64,000 nt of DNA from Paenibacillus solanacearum (GCF_910593845.1 NZ_CAJVAS010000006.1:186001-250000), one strand, 5' to 3'; positions 17,149 through 26,473 are shown, numbered from the stretch's first letter. A program made the numbers and translations. The notes: generated from the sequence alone by a model not told the origin.

Positions 17149-17303
17149 CTGGCCTTGCAGGGGAGCACAGGCGGCGAGCTTCGAGTATTTCGCTCGTTCG
17201 CAGCGGCTAGAGGGGCACATTATCTCTCACGCATTTCCCAGTGCTCGTTTGGAGTCGGCGGCTCGCCAACTGTTTGATTTCAACGACCGATAAGATCGAT
17301 AAG

Positions 17304-17360
17304 CAAAAGACCGCTGCCCCGATAGGTCCTGTACAGGGCCGATAAGGCGCGGTCTTTTGT
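17304..17360. terminator. Bidirectional terminator between convergent genes
   Basis: An 11-bp stem (CAAAAGACCGC with its complement at 17349-17359) has T-rich arms and an internal GCCC...GGGC hairpin. Confidence 0.65.
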
Positions 17361-17555
17361 TTACACTACCTTTTGCGCGCCGTTGACGCGGTCCTGCGAA
17401 GCGTTAATGCATCGCTTGCATACTTTGAGCTGCGTGCCGTCCGATTTATTGCGCGTGTACAGCAGTTTGATCCGGGTCGTTTTGCACACGGGGCATGTGC
17501 CTCTTCCGTGGGACGGCATTTTCCACAGCGCTTTTCCTCGATTATTTTTAGACAT
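17361..17555 (-). CDS. Small zinc-ribbon protein (64 aa)
   Basis: A very basic 64-residue protein with CPVC (residues 21-24) and CKRC (residues 46-49), a typical treble-clef or ribbon zinc site, inside GKALWKMPSHGRGTCPVCK and LLYTRNKSDGTQLKVCKRC. The AAAAGGAGAC ribosome site supports the start. The size, charge and fold resemble small ribosomal or RNA-binding zinc proteins, but it is not one of the standard ribosomal proteins I recognise. It stands alone between a convergent terminator and a minus-strand GNAT gene. Confidence 0.75.
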   Translation of the reverse strand: MSKNNRGKALWKMPSHGRGTCPVCKTTRIKLLYTRNKSDGTQLKVCKRCINASQDRVNGAQKVV

Positions 17556-17591
17556 AGGCGATGTCTCCTTTTAGGCTAGTTTCCTATTTGA

Positions 17592-18452
17592 TTACAAGCA
17601 GTACTCATAGATCCGAATCTCACGTGCTTCCCGTTCGAAACCGGAGTCCCGGAGCAGCGCTATTCCGGCTTCATTCGTACCGGATACCGCAGCCGATACA
17701 TGCGTTCTGCCGATCTCGCGGTGCTGACGCAAGCTTGCGGCAAGCAGCCCTTTGGCGATGCCTTGTCTCCGCCAGCCGGGCAAGGTGAAGAGGCGTTCCG
17801 TAATCCCGATTTCCGTGCCCCAGCTCATGGAGCTTCCGATTAGCGTATCCCCGTGGAAGGCAGCCATCACGAACCAGACCGGACCGCCCTGCATATAGTT
17901 CAGCATCTCCATCGAGTAATCGTTCCGGAGCACGGCTCGATCCGCCTCCAGGTAAGCTTCCTTTTCTGCAGCGGAACGCATCGGCCACGGCCGAATCTCG
18001 ATGCCGGGCGGAAGCTGCGGAATCGGGGGGAGAGACGCTGAAACGTTACGCAAATACAGCGAAATGAGGTGCCCGGTGGGCCTAAATCCTCTCCCTTCGT
18101 AAAAGTCGCGATCCTGTTCATTGCGGATTCTGGCGAGCAAACGGGGGACGCCGCCGGCTTTTTCCTCGTGAAGCTTACGATATCGATGCACGAGTGCATC
18201 GGCCAGCTGTACTTTTAGGCGATACGCTTCATCTTCGGGCAGCGAAGAAAGATGTACGATGGTCATGACTAAATTTGCGTCCTTGTACATGAGCGCCCCT
18301 GCGCCGATGAGCCGGTCCCGTTCGTCCGCAGCGCAGAACCTGCTGAGCGGATCGATCGTTCGGTCCCACTTGAAGTGTCCCCAAGTGCCTGTGTCTATCG
18401 CATGAAGCGGTTCCAGATCCGCTTCACGAAATGGCCGAACCGTATAATTCAT
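17592..18452 (-). CDS. GNAT-family N-acetyltransferase with two GNAT-like domains
   Basis: A 286-residue protein. The N-terminal half is a degenerate GNAT domain (YTVRPFREADLEPLHAID, FYEGRGFRPTGHLISLYL). The C-terminal half has an intact acetyl-CoA motif (FTLPGWRRQGIAKGLLAASL followed by NEAGIALLRDSGFE). The pair probably acetylates a small amine, but the substrate is not evident. ATG 18452 follows AAAGGAG; an in-frame GTG 12 bases earlier overlaps the ribosome site. It starts 17 bases after the stop of the papain-fold-like gene upstream, so it may belong to the same transcript. Confidence 0.82.
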   Translation of the reverse strand: MNYTVRPFREADLEPLHAIDTGTWGHFKWDRTIDPLSRFCAADERDRLIGAGALMYKDANLVMTIVHLSSLPEDEAYRLKVQLADALVHRYRKLHEEKAGGVPRLLARIRNEQDRDFYEGRGFRPTGHLISLYLRNVSASLPPIPQLPPGIEIRPWPMRSAAEKEAYLEADRAVLRNDYSMEMLNYMQGGPVWFVMAAFHGDTLIGSSMSWGTEIGITERLFTLPGWRRQGIAKGLLAASLRQHREIGRTHVSAAVSGTNEAGIALLRDSGFEREAREIRIYEYCL

Positions 18453-18469
18453 CCATATGCACACTCCTT

Positions 18470-19357
18470 TTATCGAAGACCGATATTCCGATGGCGGCTG
18501 CCGATGATTTCGCGAAACATCGCTTTCAGCCGGTTCATCGCATCCGACTCAATCCGCTTCGCTTCACTAGCGGCTTCAGCGAGCAGTTGAAAGGTCTTTT
18601 CCTCATGAGTCTCTTTTTTGAAAAGCACCGCGTCCATATGTTCAAAAACCGTAGTCAACTGATGGTACCGTTCGATCACCGGATCCAATCCGGGCACATG
18701 CGACTCGATTTCTTGCAGGTAAGCAAGGACGTATCGTTTCAGTTCCAGCATCCATCCTACGACGGTCGCGGTACCGGACCGCTCGAGGTCGCCCGAACGG
18801 AAAGCGTGGACCATGAAGTCATAGGCGCGTTTCCCGCAGCCGTATTGATCGGACGGCAATACGCTGTCATGCCTTTCCCATAAATAGACGGCTTGTACGA
18901 GAGATTCCCGGTACAGCTCCTCCATGCGAACCTCGAGCTTGTCTCCGAACGTCTGGCAGCACCAGTAGGGAGGACAGCTGCCCAGCAGATCGGCTTCACC
19001 CGGCACGTCGCGTTCGGGCTCGGTCACGGCAAACGCTCCGGTCCATAGGATAGACGGACGGCCAAGCCGACTCGCATTCATGACAGCGTTCCAGGCGGCT
19101 TCCTTGTACAACGGGAACGTTGGGCTGTCTGTATAGCCGCACCAGACCGTGTTGTGAATTCCTAAAAAATCGGCTGATAGCCAGTGTTCGGCTTGCCAGT
19201 TGTAAGTGTGGATGGAGTCCGCAGTAAGTCTGCGATCTACCTGAAATCGGAAGGCATTCGCCGTTACTCCGCTCAGCAGCGCTTCCGAACCGTGAAAATA
19301 ACCGGATGCAGTTAGAGCATCGTGAAGGGCATCGATGTAATGTGAGTATGGTTTCAT
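18470..19357 (-). CDS. Papain-fold-like (BtrH-related?) protein, copy B
   Basis: A 295-residue soluble protein and paralogue of the product at 19371-20333. Shared stretches include a short N-terminal helix, an LLSG(V/K)T...AF(R/K)F segment, an FPLY(K/R)EAA/V...M..S/A helix and aligned C-terminal helices. The layout recalls the BtrH N-terminal/C39-like papain fold, where the first helix carries the catalytic Cys. Here that position reads IDALHDAL with Ala, so the copy is probably not a protease or acyltransferase. ATG 19357 follows AAAGGATT, 13 bases after the stop of copy A. Function unknown; the family call is tentative. Confidence 0.55.
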   Translation of the reverse strand: MKPYSHYIDALHDALTASGYFHGSEALLSGVTANAFRFQVDRRLTADSIHTYNWQAEHWLSADFLGIHNTVWCGYTDSPTFPLYKEAAWNAVMNASRLGRPSILWTGAFAVTEPERDVPGEADLLGSCPPYWCCQTFGDKLEVRMEELYRESLVQAVYLWERHDSVLPSDQYGCGKRAYDFMVHAFRSGDLERSGTATVVGWMLELKRYVLAYLQEIESHVPGLDPVIERYHQLTTVFEHMDAVLFKKETHEEKTFQLLAEAASEAKRIESDAMNRLKAMFREIIGSRHRNIGLR

Positions 19358-19370
19358 CGTGATAATCCTT

Positions 19371-20333
19371 TCATCTCGGGGGTGCCGAGCCCCATCGCGG
19401 CATCGGCCGGTCGGCTGCAGGGTGTTCGGCCAGGACCGCCCGAATGCATTGCATTGCTTGCTCCTCCATGGCGGAAGCTTCCTTTAACGCCATCGCCTGT
19501 TTCGTGGGATTCTTGGAATGATGCGCAACGAGGTCTTGATAGAGCGCGTCCAACTCCCCGTACAACGGGACGATATAGGTCAGCGCGGAAACGAGCGGAG
19601 CCGCTTCGCGGAAATAGGCGTGCAGCTCGCGCTTGGACTGCGCCGCCGAGGAAAGAATGTACGAAGCCCCGAACGAATGGAAACCGCCTTTCTCGAGTGC
19701 GGTGATCCAGTAACGGTAAGCGAGCTGCCCCGAACCAATATCGGTATTCGGCGGCGTTTTGTAGGGCGTTTCCCATTCCCGGACAGCAGTGCGCAGCGAT
19801 TGCAAGACGACGTCCAGAGGATCTCGCTCCACTTTGCCGAGGATCAAATGAGCGTACCAATACGGCGTAAAATTCAATCCGAAATTGTCGTACAGCTTGA
19901 TCTTTTCTTCCCCAGAACGCCCATCGGAATAAAAAAACACTTGATCATCATCGTCATATCCGTATATGACGCAAAACTCCGGCTCCCAAAAAATAACCCC
20001 GACGCCCCGGTTGATCGAAGCTTTCATCTCCCGCATAACAGCCTCGCGGTATAACGGAAACGTATGATGCCGCGTATGCCCGGCATAAATCGCCGAGGCA
20101 ATCCCGATATTTTCGGCAGCAGGCTGATGCTCTTGCACCCACTCGCCGTATGCGGTGACGGACAAGGGTAGCAGCTCCTGATGGACGCAAAATTTGAACG
20201 CCATCCCCGTTTTGCCGGAAAGCATATACTTAGGCTCACTCCAGAGGCCTGCGGCTTCAAGGACAGCATGCAGGCAGTCGACGAACGTCTTGGATTGTCT
20301 GGACCATGTTAAGCCGGGAACAGTCCTTTTCAA
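19371..20333 (-). CDS. Papain-fold-like (BtrH-related?) protein, copy A
   Basis: A 320-residue soluble protein. The start is TTG 20333, seven bases after AAAAGGAGG; the same frame is open to 20492 without a ribosome site. The opening FVDCLHAVLEAAG carries a Cys where papain-like folds keep their nucleophile, followed by YMLSGKTGMAFKF, HHTFPLYREAVMREMK and FWEPEFCVIYGYDDDDQVFFYSD, which resembles a His/Asp-type core with altered residues. The C-terminal third is helical. With copy B and the WYL regulator upstream it forms an apparent three-gene minus-strand operon. No peptide precursor or transporter is adjacent. The biochemical role is unknown. Confidence 0.55.
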   Translation of the reverse strand: MKRTVPGLTWSRQSKTFVDCLHAVLEAAGLWSEPKYMLSGKTGMAFKFCVHQELLPLSVTAYGEWVQEHQPAAENIGIASAIYAGHTRHHTFPLYREAVMREMKASINRGVGVIFWEPEFCVIYGYDDDDQVFFYSDGRSGEEKIKLYDNFGLNFTPYWYAHLILGKVERDPLDVVLQSLRTAVREWETPYKTPPNTDIGSGQLAYRYWITALEKGGFHSFGASYILSSAAQSKRELHAYFREAAPLVSALTYIVPLYGELDALYQDLVAHHSKNPTKQAMALKEASAMEEQAMQCIRAVLAEHPAADRPMPRWGSAPPR

Positions 20334-20401
20334 GGTCGGCCCTCCTTTTCCTCGCTGCATAGTCTTATCATAATACACGTGGTACGACATAAAATGTCGT
20401 G

Positions 20402-21382
20402 TCATTCGGACGGGGCAATTTTTTCCATAATTTGTTGGCATCGGCGATAAAGCTTGTCCTTCAGCCATCCCGGCGACTCCAGTGCCTCCCATTCCTCTTC
20501 CATGAGCGTGGCTGTAAACCTATCGGGATCAAAAAACTCGATGTCGTATACATGCTTCACCTCGGTTGGAGCGGCAGGATACCCTCTCCAATGAGCGCTG
20601 TTCAATGGGGCTTGCAGCCGAATGCGGGCACGGAAAGGCTTTAGATTTTTAGAAATGGTTTGCGTTAGCCTGGAATTCGCCGGTTGCGTCGAGGGGGCAG
20701 GTAATTGCGTCGTATGATCGCCTTCTTCGAGCGTGTCCGGTGCTTGCTTGACGGCCGCATCCTTCTCGAGGACGATCTTGCGGATCTTCTGCAGCGCCAC
20801 ATATTCTTCCCTCGGTGCATGGGCATCCGCAGTGCGGACGACCACGTAATCTTCCCCGTATCGGTATAGCAGCTGTTCGGGAACGCCGGTGACGATCCGT
20901 TCGCCGTCGTCGGATGGAAGCCAAAGCTGAACCTGCCGCTTGTCTTTTATGGCGGTGTGCAGTGTGCTGATTCGGTGCAGCAGCTTCGGGTCGTATTCGA
21001 AAGCGGGCAGTTGGAACTCGCTGTGATCGCCCTGCGCCCCGCTCATTTGTTTGAATAGATGGGATAAGCGGTTGGCGTTGTGAAACGTGCCGCCGGTCAC
21101 TTTGTTCACTTGCTCGAAACGGTACGACATAAACAACAGCACTTGCCGTTCTTGCTCGGTCAAATACATATTCGGCAGCACATATGTATCGTCCGTATAG
21201 GCGTAACCACGATGCTTTGCGACATATTGAAGCGGGGCTCCCATCGATGCGGCCATGTATTCGATATCCCGCTGTGCCTGCCGGGTCGAAATTTCGAATT
21301 GACGGGCGAGTGCAGCACTGTTCGGGTATTTGCGCAGCCTTACCTGTCCGTCGAACCATAAGATGCGATGCTGGTTGCTCAA
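20402..21382 (-). CDS. YafY-type regulator: helix-turn-helix plus WYL domain
   Basis: A 326-residue regulator. Residues 1-60 form the HTH_11-type helix-turn-helix (RKYPNSAALARQFEISTRQAQRDIEYM). Residues about 125-220 are a WYL ligand domain (LHTAIKDKRQVQLWL, PEQLLYRYGEDYVVVRT) and a WYL C-terminal extension follows. The start is TTG 21382, eight bases after GGGAGG; the frame is open to 21424 but that part has no ribosome site. WYL regulators usually sense nucleotides or other small ligands. It heads the minus-strand group that contains the two papain-fold-like proteins, so it probably controls them. All three ribosome sites are strong although two starts are TTG. Confidence 0.85.
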   Translation of the reverse strand: MSNQHRILWFDGQVRLRKYPNSAALARQFEISTRQAQRDIEYMAASMGAPLQYVAKHRGYAYTDDTYVLPNMYLTEQERQVLLFMSYRFEQVNKVTGGTFHNANRLSHLFKQMSGAQGDHSEFQLPAFEYDPKLLHRISTLHTAIKDKRQVQLWLPSDDGERIVTGVPEQLLYRYGEDYVVVRTADAHAPREEYVALQKIRKIVLEKDAAVKQAPDTLEEGDHTTQLPAPSTQPANSRLTQTISKNLKPFRARIRLQAPLNSAHWRGYPAAPTEVKHVYDIEFFDPDRFTATLMEEEWEALESPGWLKDKLYRRCQQIMEKIAPSE

Positions 21383-21509
21383 GCGGCGTTCCTCCCGTTC
21401 GTTGATTTTGTTAGCATTGTACAAAAAAAGCTGAACTTTGGCTATTTATGCCAGGAGCGGCGACGCGTTATGATCGATGGCAGATTTAGTTTTATGGACA
21501 GCCCGGATT

Positions 21510-21554
21510 GAGTTTGATTCGGAGGAGTTTGATTCGTAGGATTTGATTCGGAGG
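21510..21554 (+). repeat. Three tandem 15-base repeats duplicating a Shine-Dalgarno
   Basis: GAGTTTGATTCGGAG, GAGTTTGATTCGTAG and a 14-base GATTTGATTCGGAG run head to tail up to the real ribosome site of the gene at 21562. Only the last copy is positioned to serve ATG 21562. Confidence 0.85.
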
Positions 21555-21561
21555 GATCGAT

Positions 21562-23514
21562 ATGAAAACGAAACAACCCGCAATGCATGAACTGGCAGCA
21601 GTGCAACTGCTGCATGAGACGATGGAGGCGCGTATCGGGTATCCGGCTGTTGTTGCGCCGGGCGAAACTTATCCGAGCCTAGCCGTAACGAGCAAGCGTG
21701 CAGGGACGGTATCGGTGAACGTGTTTCATGAGGAGAGCGGCGAACGGATCGCAGTCGCAGCCGAGCAGCCGCTGCAAGCGGGAGAGGTAGCTGTTATTCG
21801 TGTTCCGGGGACAGCTTATAAGAGCGGAGTCTGCTGCATGAAAGCGGAGCTTCGGCTCGACGGGCTCCCGCCTGAGATAGACTGTTATTATTTTACCGCT
21901 GTCGAGGGGCTGCCGCCGAACAGCAGCAAAGCCGCATACGTGAACGAGCGGGGGCGCATGACTTATTTGCCGGATTACCGGGGCAATCGGCTGCCGGATT
22001 TTTCAGGAGTCGGCTATAGCGGAGGCGGCGTGGCAATCCCGGACGTTCCGGTTATGGCGACGCTGGAGCCTGCGCCGGGAGACAACACGGGCCGGATTCA
22101 GGAAGCGATTGATCGAGTATCAGGGCTGCCGCTGGACGACCGCGGCATTCGCGGGGCTGTGCTGCTGCGCAAAGGCGTCTATGAGATCGCCGGCTCGATT
22201 GAGGTGAAGGCGAGCGGCGTCGTACTGCGCGGCGAAGGACAGGGCGATGTCCGGAAGCTGTGGTACGACCCGGACCAGCGCTATGATTTGGCGCGTCTGC
22301 AGGAAGCGCTCGCCGGGACGGAGGCGACCGTGCTGCTCGCCACCGGTTCGGTACGGCGACGGGTGTTGAAGATTCATGGTTCGGAGCAATCGGTCCGCGT
22401 ACCGGCATCCGACAGCAGCGAAATATTGGACTCTTACGTCCCGGCCGGAGCGAATGCGTTCCGCGTCGAGCATCCGGAGCGGTTCCGTGTCGGCGATACG
22501 ATTATCGTGCAGCGGAGCGGGAACGCCGATTGGATCGGAGAAATCGGGATGGACCGCATTCCTCCACGCGACGACGGCGGTAAAATTACGCAGTGGTCGC
22601 CGTTCGGCCTGGAGTTCGAACATGTCGTCACGGCCATCGAGCAGGATCGGATCACCGTCGATTCTTCCTTGATGAACGCGGTAGACAAGCGGTGGGGCGG
22701 CGGACGAATATACAAATTCGAAGACCCGGGCCGCATCAGCCAGGTCGGCGTCGAAAGCCTAAGAGCCATTGCCTATTGGCAGCCGAATGAGGACGGCGTG
22801 GACGATACGCGGCATGCCGACGAATTCGTCGATCTGGATTATTGCAAAAACGGGTGGGTACGCAATGTGACGCTGGAACATTTCAACAGCACGAACGGCG
22901 CATTCCGGACCGGAAGAGGCTCGAAGTGGATTACGATTCAGGATTCCTCGAACTTGATCGCGGACCGAAAGTACTATAACGGCAAAGGCTACGATCCGAC
23001 CGGACGCACATTTTACGAGACGAATATTTATGTCGGCCGTTACGGCTTCTACTTGATCGGCCAATCGGGGCTGGTACAGCGCTGCTTTGCGCTAAACAAC
23101 CGCCACGGCTTTACGCTCGGCTCCCGGGTAACGGGACCTAACGTCTTCCTAGACTGTATCGGCGAACAGCCGCTTACATGGAGCGAACCGCATCACCGCT
23201 GGTCCGTTGGAGGTTTGTACGATAATGTGCATGACATGATCTCGCTGATGAACCGGCTGAATATGGGCTCCGGTCACGGCTGGGCCGGCGCGAACTACGT
23301 CGCTTGGAACACGGAAGGGACGCTTGTCGCCCATCAGCCGCCAACGGCTCAAAACTGGGCGATCGGCCATATCGGAAAAAAAGATCCAGGCGGCAACCGG
23401 GGCCCGGACGGCTTTTGGGATTCGCACGGGCAGCATGTGGAGCCGCGCAGTCTGTATGTGCAGCAGTTAAAAGACCGACTCGGCGAAGAAGCATTGCGCA
23501 GCACGGGGTATTAG
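21562..23514 (+). CDS. Right-handed parallel beta-helix (pectate lyase-like) protein
   Basis: A 650-residue protein without signal peptide. The first about 120 residues form an Ig- or sandwich-like N-terminal region. A pectate-lyase-3-type beta-helix follows, with a DNTGRIQEAIDRV opening, GVVLRGEGQG, VRNVTLEHFNST, FRTGRGSKWITIQDSSN and NNRHGFTLGSRVTGPNVFLDC coils. Such proteins cleave or bind acidic polysaccharides; no standard catalytic signature was visible to me, and lack of a signal means a cytoplasmic or leaderless role. ATG 21562 follows GGAGGG, the last of three tandem repeats. It is divergent from the WYL regulator, with a GntR regulator and an IlvD-type dehydratase downstream, which would fit sugar-acid breakdown. 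Confidence 0.72.
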   Translation: MKTKQPAMHELAAVQLLHETMEARIGYPAVVAPGETYPSLAVTSKRAGTVSVNVFHEESGERIAVAAEQPLQAGEVAVIRVPGTAYKSGVCCMKAELRLDGLPPEIDCYYFTAVEGLPPNSSKAAYVNERGRMTYLPDYRGNRLPDFSGVGYSGGGVAIPDVPVMATLEPAPGDNTGRIQEAIDRVSGLPLDDRGIRGAVLLRKGVYEIAGSIEVKASGVVLRGEGQGDVRKLWYDPDQRYDLARLQEALAGTEATVLLATGSVRRRVLKIHGSEQSVRVPASDSSEILDSYVPAGANAFRVEHPERFRVGDTIIVQRSGNADWIGEIGMDRIPPRDDGGKITQWSPFGLEFEHVVTAIEQDRITVDSSLMNAVDKRWGGGRIYKFEDPGRISQVGVESLRAIAYWQPNEDGVDDTRHADEFVDLDYCKNGWVRNVTLEHFNSTNGAFRTGRGSKWITIQDSSNLIADRKYYNGKGYDPTGRTFYETNIYVGRYGFYLIGQSGLVQRCFALNNRHGFTLGSRVTGPNVFLDCIGEQPLTWSEPHHRWSVGGLYDNVHDMISLMNRLNMGSGHGWAGANYVAWNTEGTLVAHQPPTAQNWAIGHIGKKDPGGNRGPDGFWDSHGQHVEPRSLYVQQLKDRLGEEALRSTGY

Positions 23515-23891
23515 AAGCGCGCGGCATTACAACTGAACATAGAGGTTGGCCGCTTTGCAGTTTACGTATTATTTAATGGGACAGAGCTATCATTTTCGTT
23601 CGAAAATAAAAAAAATTCGATTGAATAGGCCGAAACGAATAATTCGGAGGAGTATGGCTCTGAATCGTTCGATTTGGTCTTTTATTTGCCTTGCATTATT
23701 ATTTTCATCTGAGAATAATTGCTTTGGCCCAACAATTAGTTCATTTTCCTCTGCTGTTCCGAGGGCATATGACGTAGGCAGTGGCAAACGCATTCGAAGG
23801 CTGCCAAATCCGCAGCTAAGTTTTTTTGTAACATAGTATTGAATTCTGCATCCATATGCGATATATTGCATATTACAGAAGGGGGATTACG
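23515..23891. other. AT-rich intergenic stretch
   Basis: Clearly richer in A+T than the flanking genes. Open frames exist on both strands (23546-23836 plus, 23590-23871 minus) but lack ribosome sites and recognisable families. It could be a remnant of a transferred segment. It contains the palindrome at 23854-23873 before the GntR gene. Confidence 0.5.
23854..23873. promoter_or_regulatory. Palindrome upstream of the FadR-type regulator
   Basis: ATATGC-GATATATT-GCATAT has perfect 6-bp arms and ends 18 bases before the start codon at 23892. It is a plausible autoregulatory GntR-type operator. Confidence 0.4.
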
Positions 23892-24557
23892 ATGCCAATT
23901 CCTAGTAATTTCGCAACACCGGCTCGTATGTCAGCCAAAGAACGGGCTTTATCGCAGATCCAACGTTGGATCATTGACGGAACACTCCAGCCCGGCGAAA
24001 AATTGATCGATGCGGACCTGGCCGAAGCGCTCGGGGTCAGCAGAACGCCGATCCGGGAAGCGTTGCAGCTTCTCGAAATGCAAAATCTGATCGAGATGCA
24101 TCCGGGAAAAGATACGAGAGTCAAGACGATCGAAAAAGACGACGTTTTGAAAATGTATCCTACGCTTGCCGCACTCCACAGCTTGGCTGCCGAGCTGGCG
24201 GCGCCTGTCATTATTCCTGAACAAATCGAGCAGTTGAAGGAGCTGAATGCCCAGTTCTCCCAAGCGATCGAACACGGGCAGCCTTTTCAGGCGATGGAGC
24301 TCGACGAACAATTCCATAATCTGATTATCGAGATTGCGGACAATCCCTACGTAACCTCTTTCAGCGGATCGCTGCAAATTCATATCCGCCGGTTCAAGTA
24401 CGTCTTTCTAAAGCAGCCTGTCGCTGCAACCTATGCTTCGGTTCAAGAGCATGCGGATATCATCCGAGCCTTGGAACAGGGGGATGCCGCTGGTGCTGCG
24501 GCGGTTATGAAGCAAAACCTGCTGCGGCCGATGAATGAGCTGTATGCTTTAATCTAG
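23892..24557 (+). CDS. GntR-family regulator, FadR/FCD type
   Basis: A 221-residue regulator. The winged helix spans about residues 14-75 (GTLQPGEKLIDADLAEALGV, SRTPIREALQLLEMQNLIEM). An all-helical FCD ligand domain follows, with ELDEQFHNLII and HADIIRALEQGDAAGAAAVMKQNL holding the conserved Asp and His metal/ligand positions. FCD members sense organic or sugar acids. ATG 23892 is chosen because AGAAGGGGG precedes it; an in-frame ATG at 23856 lies inside the palindrome. The dehydratase gene follows after 39 bases, so it is its probable target. Confidence 0.88.
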   Translation: MPIPSNFATPARMSAKERALSQIQRWIIDGTLQPGEKLIDADLAEALGVSRTPIREALQLLEMQNLIEMHPGKDTRVKTIEKDDVLKMYPTLAALHSLAAELAAPVIIPEQIEQLKELNAQFSQAIEHGQPFQAMELDEQFHNLIIEIADNPYVTSFSGSLQIHIRRFKYVFLKQPVAATYASVQEHADIIRALEQGDAAGAAAVMKQNLLRPMNELYALI

Positions 24558-24596
24558 CTTATTGTGATCTAACCTATATCGAAAGGATCGATTCGT

Positions 24597-26288
24597 ATGC
24601 CAGACAAAGAAGATTTACGCATCCGCAGTAAAGTCATCAGCGAAGGTGTCAACCGCACGCCGAACAGGGCTATGCTTCGAGCCGTAGGCTTCCAGGATGA
24701 GGATTTTCAAAAGCCGATGATCGGCGTTGCCAGCACATGGAGTGAAGTGACGCCATGCAATATTCATATCGATCAATTGGCTAGGCACGCAAAAAAAGGG
24801 CTGCAGGCGCATGGTGGCGCTCCGCTCATTTTCAATACGATCACTGTGTCCGACGGCATTTCAATGGGACATGAGGGCATGTTGTTTTCTTTGCCCAGCC
24901 GCGAAATCATCGCCGATTCGATTGAGATCGTCACCAACGCGGAACGGTTCGACGGCCTGGTCGCGATCGGTGGGTGCGATAAAAATACACCTGCCTGTTT
25001 GATGGCTATCGGCCGAATGAATATACCTGCCGTATACGTATATGGCGGAACAATTCAGCCAGGCCACCTCGACGGCAAGAGCGTCGACATCGTAACGGCT
25101 TTCGAAGCGGTCGGTCAGTATCATGAAGGGATGATGGACGAGAAACAGCTGCATCGGATCGAATGTACGGTATGTCCCGGGGCTGGCGCTTGCGGGGGGA
25201 TGTACACGGCCAATACGATGGCTTCGGCAGCAGAGGCGCTCGGAATGAGCCTGCCCGGTTCGTCTTCCACCCCCGCGATTGCAAGCGGCAAGTCGGACGA
25301 ATGCGAACGTGCCGGGAAGGCGGTGCTGGAGCTTCTGCGTAACGACATCGTTCCTCGCGATATTATGACGAAGCGGGCGTTTGAAAACGCGATTACAGTT
25401 GTCATGGCGCTCGGAGGTTCAACGAATGCGTTTCTCCATTTGCTGGCGATTGCTCATTCCGTGCAGGTGGACCTGACGCTGGACGACTTCGAGCGCATTC
25501 GGCGAAAAGTGCCCCATCTGGCCGACCTGAAGCCAAGCGGAAAATATGCGATGCAGGACCTTAATGAAATCGGCGGCGTACCCGGGGTTATGAAACTTCT
25601 GCTGGAGCAAGGACTTCTGCATGGGGATTGTTTGACGGTCACCGGAAAAAAATTGGCCGAGAACTTGGCTTCCGAACAACCGTTAAAGGAAGGACAAACG
25701 ATCATTCGTCCTATCGACAATCCGTTAAAACCAAGCGGGCCTCTGGTCGTATTGAAAGGGAACCTCGCTCCGGAGGGAGCTGTGGCCAAAATGTCCGGCT
25801 TGAAAAAGTCGCGCTTTACCGGCCCGTGCCGCGTATTCGACAACGAAGACGAGGCCACGCAGGCAATTATGAACGGAGAGATCGGCAAGGGGGATGTCGT
25901 GGTTATCCGCTATGCGGGGCCGCAGGGCGGACCGGGTATGCCGGAAATGTTATCCGTCACGGCGATGCTGGTAGGCAAAGGACTCGGCGGCGAGGTTGCG
26001 CTGTTAACGGACGGCCGGTTTTCCGGCGGCTCGCATGGCTTTGTCGTCGGTCATGTCGCACCGGAAGCGCAGGTTGGAGGTCCAATCGCCTTGCTGCAGG
26101 ATGGAGACATCATTACGATTGACAGCGACACGCAGGAAATTCATGTTGAAGTATCCGAAGCGGAGCTGGAGGCACGAGCCAAACGGTGGGTCAAACCACC
26201 GCTGAAGTTTTCAACAGGCGTGTTGAATAAATACGCCCGGCTCGTATCGTCGGCTTCCAGAGGCGCCGTGACGGATTTGGATAACTAA
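24597..26288 (+). CDS. ilvD: Dihydroxy-acid dehydratase family enzyme (IlvD/Edd)
   Basis: A 563-residue dehydratase, full length for the family. The iron-sulfur cysteines are in [20 protein letters not shown] and [18 protein letters not shown], with the C-terminal [16 protein letters not shown] and [13 protein letters not shown] motifs. IlvD removes water from dihydroxy-acids in valine and isoleucine synthesis; close relatives dehydrate sugar acids. The sequence reads as an IlvD type, but there are no other branched-chain genes nearby and it sits behind a FadR-type regulator and near a beta-helix protein, so a catabolic sugar-acid role is possible. A GAAAGGATCG ribosome site precedes ATG 24597. 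Confidence 0.87.
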   Translation: MPDKEDLRIRSKVISEGVNRTPNRAMLRAVGFQDEDFQKPMIGVASTWSEVTPCNIHIDQLARHAKKGLQAHGGAPLIFNTITVSDGISMGHEGMLFSLPSREIIADSIEIVTNAERFDGLVAIGGCDKNTPACLMAIGRMNIPAVYVYGGTIQPGHLDGKSVDIVTAFEAVGQYHEGMMDEKQLHRIECTVCPGAGACGGMYTANTMASAAEALGMSLPGSSSTPAIASGKSDECERAGKAVLELLRNDIVPRDIMTKRAFENAITVVMALGGSTNAFLHLLAIAHSVQVDLTLDDFERIRRKVPHLADLKPSGKYAMQDLNEIGGVPGVMKLLLEQGLLHGDCLTVTGKKLAENLASEQPLKEGQTIIRPIDNPLKPSGPLVVLKGNLAPEGAVAKMSGLKKSRFTGPCRVFDNEDEATQAIMNGEIGKGDVVVIRYAGPQGGPGMPEMLSVTAMLVGKGLGGEVALLTDGRFSGGSHGFVVGHVAPEAQVGGPIALLQDGDIITIDSDTQEIHVEVSEAELEARAKRWVKPPLKFSTGVLNKYARLVSSASRGAVTDLDN

Positions 26289-26423
26289 ACCGACTGAGAA
26301 GCTGCTGTCCGCTCGATAGCGGTTTCTCGTCATTGGTACGGTGCTGTCTGAACGAAGTGATGGATCGTCGTTCCTCCCCAGACGTAAAAGCGTTAGCTCG
26401 AAGCAAGGTGCTTCGGCGGTACG

Positions 26424-26473
26424 CAAAAGACGCCGCCAAACCGCTAAGTAAGCGGGGATGGCGGCGTCTTTTG
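26424..26473. terminator. Bidirectional terminator after the dehydratase gene
   Basis: A 14-bp perfect stem (CAAAAGACGCCGCC with its complement) encloses a second small hairpin CCGCT-AAGTA-AGCGG. It serves the dehydratase gene and the convergent ABC transporter genes. The rest of 26289-26604 shows nothing further. Confidence 0.9.
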
